From Methylobacterium sp. 17Sr1-1 (lineage in GTDB: Bacteria > Pseudomonadota > Alphaproteobacteria > Rhizobiales > Beijerinckiaceae): a stretch of 64,000 nt of DNA. Positions 42,676-51,454 of the stretch are shown in pieces. A program made the position numbers and the translations under genes. The stretch covers positions 4,405,001 to 4,469,000 of the forward strand of contig NZ_CP029552.1 in assembly GCF_003173775.1 (NCBI RefSeq), in the 5' to 3' direction. Positions within the stretch are counted from its first letter, which is position 1; each line of letters starts with the position of its first letter. Under the pieces are notes generated by a model. It was given only the letters and a program-made list of their open reading frames with translations. It made no database searches and was not told the DNA's origin.

Positions 42676-42747
42676 GTCGGGATGATCTCCGGTCGCCCGG
42701 GTTATCGGGCGGCCCGCGCCCGATGGCAACGGTCGTGAACGAAGGGA

Positions 42748-42775
42748 GGCCCCGCGCGAGAACCGCGGCGGGGCC
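42748..42775 (-). terminator. GC-rich hairpin, possible terminator after the YcgN-like gene
   Basis: GGCCCCGC (42748-42755) pairs with GCGGGGCC (42768-42775) around a 12-nt loop, 128 bp past the leftward YcgN-like stop. On the minus strand it is followed by TCCCTTCGTTC, a poor U-tract, so assignment is tentative. Confidence 0.35.
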
Positions 42776-42903
42776 CCAAGTCAGGGAGGAAACGCCCATG
42801 AGCGTCCGCAGGAAGCTAGCAAGCCCCGTGCCAGCGCTGGCTGCGCGGCGGCTCGGGCGGTCCTGAGGTCGACCCGGCGCTCGGCCGGCGAGGTGAGCGT
42901 CGT

Positions 42904-43602
42904 TCAGGCCCCGCCTTGCCGATCCCCGCCCGCCGGATCCTCACTCTGGGGATCCTGGCCCGGCCAGTCGACGATGCGGTCCGGCAGTTCCTCGGTCTCG
43001 AACTCCTCCTCGGTGCCGCTGACCCGGCCGCGGACCGAGATGCCGGCCTCGTGCACGGTGCGCCGGGTGCCGGAGACCAGGGGATGCCACCAGGGCAGGT
43101 CGTGCCCGTCCCGCACCAGGCGGTAGCCGCAGGTCGGCGGCAGCCACGGCAGGGTGCGCACCGCCTCGGGCGTCAGCCGCACGCAATCGGGCACCCTGCG
43201 CTGGCGCCGGGCGTAGTCGCGGCAGCGGCAGGTGCCGGCATCGAGCAGCGTGCAGCCGATATCGGTGTAGTGGATCTCGCCCGAATCCTCGTCCTCGAGC
43301 TTGAGCAGGCAGCAGCGGCCGCAGCCGTCGCACAGGCTCTCCCACTCCTCCGGGGACATCGCCTCCAGGCTCTTCTCGCGCCAGAACGGGGTCGCGGCCT
43401 TCAGCGAGGCGGGCGGGCGCGGGGGCTTGCTGCGGGCTTCGGCCACGGTGATCCAAGGCTCTCGAGGCGCCGGCGCGACGGCGCGGGTGGGGATTTCGGG
43501 GATGGAAGCCCCCTCCTCTGCCGCGCCCGGGGCCCGCGGGCAAGCACGGCCGGACCGGCTTACGCAATCCTGCGACGTCGTGTCGGCGCAGAAGCGCCCC
43601 AT
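42904..43602 (-). CDS. YcgN/UPF0260-family Cys-cluster protein
   Basis: A UPF0260 protein (up to 232 aa). The core has a cysteine cluster like that of YkgJ-type zinc or iron-binding proteins: [40 protein letters not shown] and [20 protein letters not shown], then [20 protein letters not shown]. The family function is unknown. The start is uncertain. ATG 43602 gives about 70 extra, poorly conserved residues; typical members begin near [19 protein letters not shown]. The C-terminal tail is acidic ([20 protein letters not shown]). Confidence 0.85.
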   Translation of the reverse strand: MGRFCADTTSQDCVSRSGRACPRAPGAAEEGASIPEIPTRAVAPAPREPWITVAEARSKPPRPPASLKAATPFWREKSLEAMSPEEWESLCDGCGRCCLLKLEDEDSGEIHYTDIGCTLLDAGTCRCRDYARRQRRVPDCVRLTPEAVRTLPWLPPTCGYRLVRDGHDLPWWHPLVSGTRRTVHEAGISVRGRVSGTEEEFETEELPDRIVDWPGQDPQSEDPAGGDRQGGA

Positions 43603-43696
43603 ATAGGCCTTGGAAGCCTGCGAACGGCTGACCGTCTCGCGCTAGGATGCGAGGCTTGCTAGACCGACGAATTGCGCCATCCCGAGGATTGCTGCC

Positions 43697-45922
43697 GTGC
43701 CCGAGAACCAGCCCGCCGACCGGCTGACCAAGCTCCGGACCCGCCTGTCCCACGGGATGCTCGGCTTCGACGCCTGGCTGAATGACGGCCTCTACAACGG
43801 CGGCCGCTCGTTCGGCGAGGCCTATGGGCGCTTCGCGGAGCGGTTCCAGCGTCGCTTCCGGGTGCGGGGCGTCAAGCGCCTGGCGCTCGACCTCGCGAGC
43901 GAGGGCGTGACGCTCGGCCTCGTCGGCGGCGTCGTGATGCTGACGCTCGCCCAGTCGGCCTTCAACCAGACCAGCGAGAACTGGCTGAAGGCGCCGGACC
44001 TCGCCGTGACCTTCCTCGACCGCTACGGCACCGAGGTCGGGCGGCGCGGCATCAAGCACGACGACTCGCTGCGCATCGACGAGTTTCCCGACATCCTGGT
44101 CAAGGCGCTGATCTCGACCGAGGACCGGCGCTTCTACGAGCACTGGGGCATCGACCCGATCGGGACCCTGCGCGCCGTGACGGTGAACGCCCGCGGCGGC
44201 GGCCACGTCCAGGGCGGCTCCTCGCTGACCCAGCAGCTCGCCAAGAACCTGTTCCTGTCGAACGAGCGCTCGCTCGAGCGCAAGGTCAACGAGGCGTTCC
44301 TGGCCCTCTGGCTCGAATGCCACCTGACCAAGAACGAGATCCTGAAGCTCTATCTCGACCGGGCCTATATGGGCGGCGGCACCTTCGGGGCGGCGGCGGC
44401 GGCGGATTACTATTTCGGCAAGAACCTCAAGGACATCACCCTGCCGGAGGCGGCCATGCTGGCCGGCCTGTTCAAGGCGCCGACGAAGTACGCGCCCCAC
44501 GTCAACCTGCCGGCGGCGCGTGCCCGCGCGGCGGACGTGCTGCACAACATGGTCGAGGCGGGCTACCTGACGGAAGGCCAGATCCAGTCGGCCCTGCGCA
44601 ACCCGGCGACCCCGGTGACCCGCTCGCGCGACATCAGCGCCGATTACTACCTCGATTGGGCCTTCAACGAGATCAAGAAGCTCGTCGACGAGGGCAAGCT
44701 GAAGAAGGAGCGGGTGCTGGTCGTGAAGACCCCGCTCGACCTCGCGATCCAGAAGCGGGCCGACCAGGCGGTGGAGAACGTGCTGCGCCAGTTCGGCGAC
44801 GCCTTCGACGTCGAGCAGGCGGCCCTCGTGACCATGGACCCCGACGGTGCCGTGCGGGCGATGGTCGGCGGGGCCGATTACGGCCAGAGCCAGTTCAACC
44901 GCGCCACCGACGCGCTCCGCCAGCCCGGCTCGTCCTTCAAGCCCTACGTCTACGCCGCGGCCCTCGCCACCGGGCAGTGGCGGCCCGAGAGCAAGGTCGT
45001 CGACCGGCCGGTCTGCATCGGCAACTGGTGCCCGGCGAACTATGGCCGCTCCTTCGCCGGCACCGTGCCGTTGTGGGTGGCGGTGGCGAAATCGATCAAC
45101 ACCATCCCGGTGCAGTTCTCGATCGCCATGGGCAAGCAACTGGGCGAGACCCACGACGCCCGGGCGGCCAAGCTCGGCCGGGCCAAGATCATCGAGCTCG
45201 CCCACAAGATGGGCATCACCTCGAACCTGGTCGACTCGGTCTCGCTGCCGATCGGCTCGGCCGAGGTGACGGTGCTCGACCAGGCCGCCGGCTACTCGGT
45301 CTTCGCCAATGGCGGCCGCCGGGCCAAGCCCTACGCGGCGACCGAGATCCGCACCGGCGCCGGCGAGGTGATCTACCGCCACGACGCCAGCGAGGCGCCG
45401 CCCGAGCAGCTGCTCTCGACCCGGGTCGTCGCCGACATGAACATCATGCTGAACAAGGTCGTCGACGAGGGCACCGGCCGCAAGGCGGCGGTGGAGGGCG
45501 TGCGCACCGCCGGCAAGTCGGGCACCACCAACGCCTACCGGGATGCCTGGTTCGTCGGCTATACCGGCAACCTCGTGACCGCCGTCTGGTACGGCAACGA
45601 CGACCATTCCTCGACCAAGAACCTGACCGGCGGCTCGCTGCCGGCGATCACCTTCCACGAGGTGATGGCGCCGGCCCACCAGGGCATCGAGATCAAGCCG
45701 ATGCCGGGCTTCGAGTCGGACAAGGCCGTCGTTCGCAGCGCCCAGGGCCCCGCCCCGACCACCCCGCCCCCCGGCGCGCCGGCCGGCGCCCTGTCGCGGC
45801 GCTCCTTCGAGGTGCTGGGGGGACTGGGCACCCTGTTCCGCTCGGTCGAGAGCCCGACCCCGGGACGGGCGGCGTTCAACACGGTGGGAAGCGGCACGGC
45901 CGAACGGTCGTCGGTGCGGTAA
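43697..45922 (+). CDS. mrcA: Penicillin-binding protein 1A, class A (bifunctional)
   Basis: Glycosyltransferase and transpeptidase that polymerises and cross-links peptidoglycan (741 aa). Order: cytoplasmic 1-70, one membrane helix near 70-88 (VTLGLVGGVVMLTLAQSAF), a GT51 domain with catalytic Glu142 in TEDRRFYEHWGID and GGSSLTQQLAKNLFL, then the transpeptidase domain. The latter has nucleophile Ser412 in SSFK (412-415), the SxN motif in AKSINT, and KSGTT at 607-611. The C-terminal 70 residues are a Pro/Ala-rich tail. GTG at 43697 begins the frame. It stands alone and likely has its own promoter. Confidence 0.94.
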   Translation: MPENQPADRLTKLRTRLSHGMLGFDAWLNDGLYNGGRSFGEAYGRFAERFQRRFRVRGVKRLALDLASEGVTLGLVGGVVMLTLAQSAFNQTSENWLKAPDLAVTFLDRYGTEVGRRGIKHDDSLRIDEFPDILVKALISTEDRRFYEHWGIDPIGTLRAVTVNARGGGHVQGGSSLTQQLAKNLFLSNERSLERKVNEAFLALWLECHLTKNEILKLYLDRAYMGGGTFGAAAAADYYFGKNLKDITLPEAAMLAGLFKAPTKYAPHVNLPAARARAADVLHNMVEAGYLTEGQIQSALRNPATPVTRSRDISADYYLDWAFNEIKKLVDEGKLKKERVLVVKTPLDLAIQKRADQAVENVLRQFGDAFDVEQAALVTMDPDGAVRAMVGGADYGQSQFNRATDALRQPGSSFKPYVYAAALATGQWRPESKVVDRPVCIGNWCPANYGRSFAGTVPLWVAVAKSINTIPVQFSIAMGKQLGETHDARAAKLGRAKIIELAHKMGITSNLVDSVSLPIGSAEVTVLDQAAGYSVFANGGRRAKPYAATEIRTGAGEVIYRHDASEAPPEQLLSTRVVADMNIMLNKVVDEGTGRKAAVEGVRTAGKSGTTNAYRDAWFVGYTGNLVTAVWYGNDDHSSTKNLTGGSLPAITFHEVMAPAHQGIEIKPMPGFESDKAVVRSAQGPAPTTPPPGAPAGALSRRSFEVLGGLGTLFRSVESPTPGRAAFNTVGSGTAERSSVR

Positions 45923-46143
45923 CGCCGGGGACGTCCCGCGCGGTGCCCGAGCGCCGCGCCTTGACCTTCGCCGTGACGATCCGCACAACGGCGCCGTTCG
46001 GTACCTCGCCCGCACAGTTCCGCGGCGGCCGACATGCGCCCGGCCAATCCCCTGGCCGGGCCGAGCGACGAGGCCACGTCGACCGGCTCCGGCACGCGAT
46101 GATAGTCTCCTCCGCCGTCCAGGGCCGCACGAAAGGGAAGCCC

Positions 46144-47130
46144 ATGAAGTACGTGGCGGTCACCCGCATCCTCGACGAGGCGGACATCGTCGAGGCCTTC
46201 ACGCGGCACACGGCCCTGTTTGCCGGCCATCACATCTTCATCGACAACGGCAGCAACGACGGCACGCTCGACATCCTGCGGTCCCTGCAGGCCGAGGGAT
46301 TGCCGATCACCGTCTTCCAGAACAAGTCCGTGCATTACAACGAGCGCGAGTTCAATACGTTTCTGTACAAGGAAGCGGTCGACAACCACCGGGCCGACTG
46401 GGTCATCTTCCTGGACGCCGACGAGTTCCTCGACGATCGTCATCTCGGGATGTCGTTTCATCAATACTTCGAGGCCCTGGAGCGGAGCGGCAGCCCGGTC
46501 CAGTGCGTCAAGATCCCGATGGTCAACTATCAATACACGCGGCAGGACAACAAGGATGAAATGATCGTCCCGCGTCGCATGGTCAAGCGTCACGCGCCGA
46601 GCGACACCTGCAAGGTGATCGTGAGCGCGAAGATTCGTCACGACGAGATCATGATCGACAACGGGTCGCACCACGTCTTCTGCCGCGGGTCCGAGGTGCG
46701 CGAGCAGATCACCGAGACCAGGATCTGGCTGGCCCACTACTCGGAGCGCTCGCCGTTCCAGCTGGTGGTGAAGTTCGTGCGGGGCTGGGCGAAGGTCCTC
46801 GCCGCGGGCGAGGTCGCCCTCAAGGCCGGCGCGAGCTCCCACTATCGCGGGCCGTTCGAGATCCTCAAGGACCGGCCCGAAGCGCTCCTCAAGAGCGAGT
46901 GGTTCATGACCCACAAGAACGAGCACCCGGACCTCGTCGAGGATCCGACGCGCTACCATGGCGGCGAACTGCGATACACGCCGCGCGTCGAGGACGACAT
47001 GATCGCCGTCAGGAGCCTCATGGGATACCTCGCGGACTTGGCCGAGCAGCACGGCCGGCTGATCGATTCGAGCGCGTCGGTCCGGCAGCTGGTCGAGCAA
47101 TGGGGGTCGCAGCACGGCCGGATCCTGTGA
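46144..47130 (+). CDS. Glycosyltransferase family 2-like protein (DUF23/Glyco_tranf_2_4 type)
   Basis: Probable GT-A fold glycosyltransferase (328 aa) acting on cell-surface polysaccharide or glycolipid; donor and acceptor unknown. It begins YVAVTRILDEADIVEAFTRH, then HIFIDNGSNDGTLDILRSL, the hallmark of this subfamily, and the metal-binding D-x-D in WVIFLDADEFLDD. The rest (IPMVNYQYTRQDNKDEMIVP, SHHVFCRGSEVREQITETRI) is less conserved. Base composition looks less GC-rich than in the neighbouring genes. Followed after 162 bp by a second gene of the same type, so a small surface-glycan pair is likely. Confidence 0.85.
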   Translation: MKYVAVTRILDEADIVEAFTRHTALFAGHHIFIDNGSNDGTLDILRSLQAEGLPITVFQNKSVHYNEREFNTFLYKEAVDNHRADWVIFLDADEFLDDRHLGMSFHQYFEALERSGSPVQCVKIPMVNYQYTRQDNKDEMIVPRRMVKRHAPSDTCKVIVSAKIRHDEIMIDNGSHHVFCRGSEVREQITETRIWLAHYSERSPFQLVVKFVRGWAKVLAAGEVALKAGASSHYRGPFEILKDRPEALLKSEWFMTHKNEHPDLVEDPTRYHGGELRYTPRVEDDMIAVRSLMGYLADLAEQHGRLIDSSASVRQLVEQWGSQHGRIL

Positions 47131-47292
47131 GCGTCGCCGACGGCGCGGCTCTCGCGGCGTCCAGCGAGACGCCCGTGACGATGCACCGGCATTTTCACCC
47201 GGGCCTCACCTGACCAAGCGGATGTCGGCGAGAGGAAAAAATTCCGGCGCGCCCCGAAATCCAGCGCAGAAACAAGGCGTAATAACCGGATC

Positions 47293-48498
47293 ATGCCCCG
47301 GAGCACGGGCCGGTCGTGCTCGGATCGGGGGCGTGTCAGATCTTCGAGTCCGCGACCGCGATTTTGTCACATTTCCTTCACAGAACCCGTATGCACTTTC
47401 CCGGAAAATGCTCTGCGATCGCCTGAACTGAACCAGGCGGGCGCAACCTCGATCGTCGTCGAGAACCCCTCCGGATTACCTTACGGTTCATCGGCTTTGA
47501 AACTGACGACACAGCGCGAGCATGATCGGTGGCTGGACCGCCTTCTCGCGACGCCCCTGGCGCAGCGAATCCGGACCCACCTCCTCGACCGCGCCTGGTC
47601 CACCTCGGAACACGGTCACGCACCGACGTGGTCGCACCGGATTCGCGACCGGCTTTCGGCGATCGTGAGCCCGCCCGAGCGGGCACCGGGTGTCGCGACC
47701 GTCGTGGCCATCGCGAAAGATGAAGGCCGGTACATCACGGAGTGGATCGCCTGGAATCTCGCGATCGGCTTCGATCGCATCCTGATCTTCTCGAACGACA
47801 GCACCGACGACACCGACCGGATCGTCTCGCGTCTTTCACGGCGGGATCCACGGGTCGCCCTGATACGGTGGCCGTCCGTACCCGGCACCTCGCCCCAGAT
47901 CACCGCCTACACGCATTCCTTGAGCATCGTGACGACGCCCTGGGTCATTTTTCTCGACATCGACGAGTTTCTCCTGCCCTTCGCCGACGGCCATATCCAC
48001 CATTTCCTCGATCGCGTTCCGGACGATGTCGCGAGCGTTCACATCAACTGGCGGAATTTCGGCTCCGGCGGACGGACATCCGCGGATTACGACTTCGTGA
48101 CTAAGACGTTTTTTCAGGGTGCCGACTTGGGCTGGGGCAATCACAACCATTTCAAGACTTTCACCCGGACCGCCCTGACGACGGATGTTCATGTTCACGA
48201 CGCGGGAACGTCGAAGGGCCGCAGGACGCTCTCCGATTTCAACGAGTTCGCGCTGCATTACCCCGGTATCGGCACCCGGACAGTTCACGACACGATCCAG
48301 ATCAATCACTATCAATGCAAAACCTATGAAGAATTTGCCCAGCGCATGCGGCGCGGCGATGCCAATTACGCCGGAAGCGGACCGCGCGACCATTCACGAG
48401 AACGATTCGACGTCCTCGACAGAAATGAAACCTCGGATTTCAAGATCCGCATGTTCGAAGCCGCCTTCGACGCCGAGTACGAGCGGCTGACGCGATGA
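47293..48498 (+). CDS. Glycosyltransferase family 2-like protein, second of a pair
   Basis: Same class as the upstream gene. VATVVAIAKDEGRYITEWIA, GFDRILIFSNDSTDDTDRIV and the D-x-D in WVIFLDIDEFLLPF define the GT-A core, and the C-terminal part contains NHNHFKTFTRTALTTDVHVH and QINHYQCKTYEEFAQRMRRG. The start is uncertain: ATG 47293 gives 401 aa, but the first 65 residues are Arg/Ser/Pro-rich and look untranslated. No in-frame ATG follows, and TTG 47497 (LKLTTQREHDRWLDRLL) is a plausible alternative. AT content is above the window average. Acceptor unknown. Confidence 0.8.
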   Translation: MPRSTGRSCSDRGRVRSSSPRPRFCHISFTEPVCTFPENALRSPELNQAGATSIVVENPSGLPYGSSALKLTTQREHDRWLDRLLATPLAQRIRTHLLDRAWSTSEHGHAPTWSHRIRDRLSAIVSPPERAPGVATVVAIAKDEGRYITEWIAWNLAIGFDRILIFSNDSTDDTDRIVSRLSRRDPRVALIRWPSVPGTSPQITAYTHSLSIVTTPWVIFLDIDEFLLPFADGHIHHFLDRVPDDVASVHINWRNFGSGGRTSADYDFVTKTFFQGADLGWGNHNHFKTFTRTALTTDVHVHDAGTSKGRRTLSDFNEFALHYPGIGTRTVHDTIQINHYQCKTYEEFAQRMRRGDANYAGSGPRDHSRERFDVLDRNETSDFKIRMFEAAFDAEYERLTR

Positions 48499-48643
48499 CG
48501 CTCGCCCTGCGCCGCGGATCGCCGCGGAGGGCCCGCGGTCCGATCCGTCGGATCCCGGGTCTTCCGTCTCCTGCCCGGCGATAGCCGTTCGGCGAAAAAA
48601 CCCGTTCGGGCTCCGCCCGACCTGGGCTAGACACGGCCCCACG

Positions 48644-49390
48644 ATGCTGATCGAGAAAGTCGCCCCTCCGGCCGCCGGGCGCGCCGCGCCCCTCCGGCCC
48701 CGATCCCTGCCGCGGCTGCTGCGGCGGGCGTCGCACCTGCGCGGGGTCGGGCGCGGATTCGGGACTGTCGGGCTGGTGGTCTACGCCCTCGCGCTCGGTG
48801 CGGCCTTAGGCCTCGCCAGCGCCAACTGGGCGACGCGGGGGCGCTACCCGTTCGGGGGCGTCACCCTGAATGCCTGGACCGCCTGGCCGAAGATCGGCTC
48901 GCGCGACGCCGACCCCTACGTGCGGGCGATCCACGCCCGGACCGGCGAGGTGCCGCTGGCCCTCGGGGAAGGCCTGCTCCTCACCGCGCTCACCGACGAT
49001 GCCGGGCGCAGGCTCGATCCCTCCTGCCGCTACCGCATCGCCGGCGCCACGCCCCCGGCCCGGGCCTGGACCCTGACGGTGGAGCGGCGCGGGCATGCCA
49101 AGGAGGCGGCCCGGGAAGCAGCCAAGGACGCGGCCGATCGCCCGGCGCAAGGAGGCGCCGTGCCGCCGGCGCGCACCGGCTTCACCTCCACGGAGGTCCT
49201 GCGCGACCGCGACGGCCGCTTCGCGGTGATCCTGAGCCCGGCCGTGCAACCCGGCAACTGGCTTCCGATGCCCGGGGGCGACGGCTCGATCCGGCTGGTG
49301 CTGCGCCTCTACGATACGCCGGTGGCGGCGAGCACCGGCGTGCTCGAACGCGAGGGCGTGCCCTCGATCACCCGGGAGGATTGCCCGTGA
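48644..49390 (+). CDS. DUF1214 domain protein, membrane-anchored
   Basis: A 248-aa protein with one N-terminal membrane anchor (VGLVVYALALGAALGLASAN, about 44-63). An extracytoplasmic DUF1214 domain follows: YPFGGVTLNAWTAWPKIGSR, DADPYVRAIHARTGEVPLAL and the C-terminal VILSPAVQPGNWLPMPGGDG, SIRLVLRLYDTP. A low-complexity insert (KEAAREAAKDAAD) lies near 150. The stop overlaps the start of the DUF1254 gene (GTGA). The two domains occur together, often fused, in other bacteria; the function is unknown. Confidence 0.85.
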   Translation: MLIEKVAPPAAGRAAPLRPRSLPRLLRRASHLRGVGRGFGTVGLVVYALALGAALGLASANWATRGRYPFGGVTLNAWTAWPKIGSRDADPYVRAIHARTGEVPLALGEGLLLTALTDDAGRRLDPSCRYRIAGATPPARAWTLTVERRGHAKEAAREAAKDAADRPAQGGAVPPARTGFTSTEVLRDRDGRFAVILSPAVQPGNWLPMPGGDGSIRLVLRLYDTPVAASTGVLEREGVPSITREDCP

Positions 49391-49968
49391 CGCCGCTCGG
49401 CCGCTTCATCCTCGCCACCCTGTGCGGCCTCGTCCTGGCCGGGCTCGTGCACGTCGCGACGGTGCTGGCGATCCCCTACCTCGCCGCCGGCGACGCCCTG
49501 GCGCGTTCGCGCGCGACGCTCGCCAACGACACCTCGGTGCTGATCCACGCGGCCGAAGTCGGGGGACCGGCCGAGGCGGCGGAGGGCTGGCTGCCGCCGC
49601 AGGACCCCGCGGTGGCGGTGGGCGTCTGCGCCTACGACCTCGACGACGGGCCGGTGCGGATCACCGCCGAGACCGGCCCGCTCGTCGAGACGATCGCGCT
49701 CCACGGGCGCAGCGGCGCCTACTACGCCATCACCGACCAGGCGGCCGTGCGTGGCACGGTCGAGCTCGTCATCATGACCCGGCGCCAGTTCGACGAGGCG
49801 CTCGCCACCGCCGACGAGGACGAGCGCAATCGCGACGTGCGCATCGTCGCACCGAGCCGGCAGGGCTTCGTCAGCGTGCGGGTGCTCGCCGCCCTGCCGA
49901 GCCAGCAGGCCCAGGCCAACGAGGCCGCCCGCTCGGTCTCCTGCACCATCGACGGGCCGGACGAGTAG
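49387..49968 (+). CDS. DUF1254 domain protein, membrane-anchored
   Basis: A 193-aa partner of the DUF1214 protein, coupled by a GTGA overlap. It has one membrane helix at 5-27 (LGRFILATLCGLVLAGLVHV). The domain includes GVCAYDLDDGPVRITAETGP, GRSGAYYAITDQAAVRGTVE and FVSVRVLAALPSQQAQANEA. It ends with Cys and Asp residues (SVSCTIDGPDE). Together the two likely form a membrane-attached periplasmic complex of unknown role. A terminator hairpin follows at 49972. Confidence 0.85.
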   Translation: MTPLGRFILATLCGLVLAGLVHVATVLAIPYLAAGDALARSRATLANDTSVLIHAAEVGGPAEAAEGWLPPQDPAVAVGVCAYDLDDGPVRITAETGPLVETIALHGRSGAYYAITDQAAVRGTVELVIMTRRQFDEALATADEDERNRDVRIVAPSRQGFVSVRVLAALPSQQAQANEAARSVSCTIDGPDE

Positions 49969-49971
49969 GGC

Positions 49972-50006
49972 GATCGTCTCCCGATCTCCGCGTTCGGGAG
50001 ACGATC
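49972..50006 (+). terminator. Terminator hairpin after the DUF1254 gene
   Basis: A perfect 13-bp stem, GATCGTCTCCCGA (49972-49984) with TCGGGAGACGATC (49994-50006), starts 4 bp after the stop and is followed by TCTCATCCCTT. A second hairpin (50022-50047, 11-bp stem, loop CACG) lies just beyond it. Confidence 0.7.
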
Positions 50007-50021
50007 TCTCATCCCTTGCGT

Positions 50022-50047
50022 CGTGGCATCGACACGTCGATGCCACG
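50022..50047. terminator. Second hairpin between converging genes
   Basis: CGTGGCATCGA (50022-50032) pairs perfectly with TCGATGCCACG (50037-50047) around a 4-nt loop. It sits between the DUF1254 gene and the converging lipoprotein gene and probably serves as a bidirectional termination or 3'-end element. Confidence 0.5.
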
Positions 50048-50126
50048 GCGTCCGGCGCATCAGCGCCGACGCCCGTTCGGGCTTAGCCAGCGCCTTCGAA
50101 CGGATCCGTTCGAGGGTGCGGCGGTA

Positions 50127-50918
50127 TCATCCCTTGCGCACCAGCACCACCTCGCCCGGTTCCGCGGGCACGAGGCCGCAGCGCGCCTCGGCATCCGCCG
50201 GCAGCAGCGGGTCGAGCAGGGTCCGGCGCGAATCCAGGAAGGCGAGGGCCCGCTCGGTCGCCACCGCCTCGTCCTCGGGGGCGGCGATCAGCAGGTGTTC
50301 GAGGGCGTAGCGGTAGGAGGCGGAGCGCGCCGCCGTCTCGCGCCGCACCCAGGCGATGAGGCAGCGGTTCTCCGCCACCCGCATCGCGGCGCTGCGCACG
50401 TCGCGGTCGTCGAGGGTGGTGATGAAGGGCAGGCTCTGCAGCCGCGTCAGGTCCGCCCGCACCACCCGCGACGCCGTCTCGGCGAAGGCGGGGACGAGGC
50501 GGCCATCCGCCACCAGGTCGTCGGAGAGGCGCCGGTAGCGCGAGACGACCGAGCGGAACGGCCCGCTGGTGATCGCCTCGAGGTAGGCCGCCGGATCGGC
50601 GGGGCGCCAGCCCACCGGCAGCACCCGGGCGCGGGTGAGGTTGTTGAGGGCGGCGTCGAAGACGCTGCGCTCCCGGGCCGGCATCAGGAAGCGCCAGGCG
50701 CGATCGCGCAGCGCCCGCTCGTCCTCCGTGAAGGGAAACAACGAGGCCGGCTCGCCGCGCTCGTGCGCCGCGAACGTGCCGGCGGCGTCGATCAGGCTGT
50801 TCCAGGCGGTGGGCGCCGGGCGGCCGAAATCGCCCTGCTGGACGCAGGCTGCCACCAGCGGCACGGCGATGAGGGCGCCGGCGAGCGGCGCGACGAACGG
50901 GAGGGTACGGCGCGGCAT
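50127..50918 (-). CDS. Predicted lipoprotein of unknown function (263 aa)
   Basis: From ATG 50918 the protein has a signal peptide with a lipobox (PFVAPLAGALIAVPLVAAC, Cys about residue 25). It should be lipid-anchored in the inner or outer membrane. The mature part is all-helical and charged, with few cysteines (RFLMPARERSVFDAALNNLT, PFRSVVSRYRRLSDDLVADG, NRCLIAWVRRETAARSASYR). No family was recognised. It follows the 72-aa gene by 16 bp on the same strand, so the two are probably one operon. Confidence 0.75.
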   Translation of the reverse strand: MPRRTLPFVAPLAGALIAVPLVAACVQQGDFGRPAPTAWNSLIDAAGTFAAHERGEPASLFPFTEDERALRDRAWRFLMPARERSVFDAALNNLTRARVLPVGWRPADPAAYLEAITSGPFRSVVSRYRRLSDDLVADGRLVPAFAETASRVVRADLTRLQSLPFITTLDDRDVRSAAMRVAENRCLIAWVRRETAARSASYRYALEHLLIAAPEDEAVATERALAFLDSRRTLLDPLLPADAEARCGLVPAEPGEVVLVRKG

Positions 50919-50934
50919 GGGGCGGCGCGGGACC

Positions 50935-51153
50935 TCAGCGCCGGCAGCGCCGCTCGGGCGCGGGCGCAGGCAGGACGGGCTCGGCGGGATCGGGCAGCCT
51001 CTCATAGCGCACTCCCGTGAACAGCAGAATCGTGCCGCGGACCGCGTCCGCCGGATGGGAATCGGCCGAACCGCCGGCGACCGCGCCCGGGCGCGCCGCG
51101 GGGCGCGGGAACGGGATGATGTCCGCCGAGGGACGCCGCTGTGGGCCGACCAT
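50935..51153 (-). CDS. Small hypothetical protein (72 aa)
   Basis: ATG 51153 is preceded on the minus strand by GGCGGAGGCGGGAGAGCACAC, a good ribosome-binding site. The product starts MVGPQRRPSADIIPFPRPAA and has a compact region VRGTILLFTGVRYERLP before a Pro/Arg-rich end with one cysteine (PERRCRR). It is too short for confident family assignment. It lies 16 bp upstream of the lipoprotein gene and is presumably co-transcribed. Confidence 0.6.
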   Translation of the reverse strand: MVGPQRRPSADIIPFPRPAARPGAVAGGSADSHPADAVRGTILLFTGVRYERLPDPAEPVLPAPAPERRCRR

Positions 51154-51454
51154 GTGTGCTCTCCCGCCTCCGCCTAAGTCCCTCCGGCACGTCCCTCCGG
51201 GACCGCCACCCATCGCGACCTCACGGGAGGGACGAAACCACGCGCATGGTTAATGGATTGTTTCCAATGCTCCCCCGTCTCACCGTGTCCGGAGGCCCGC
51301 CCGGCCTGCCGCGTAAACCATCGGTGACCGGACCGGCGCCCGATCCCCGCTGTCCCCAGGCCCGGAACCGGCCGCTCTCCGCAGCCTTAAGCGTCGCTTT
51401 ACGCAAGCCCCGGCATTCTCCGGGTCGTCTTCAGTCCTGCGTACCCGATCGCCC

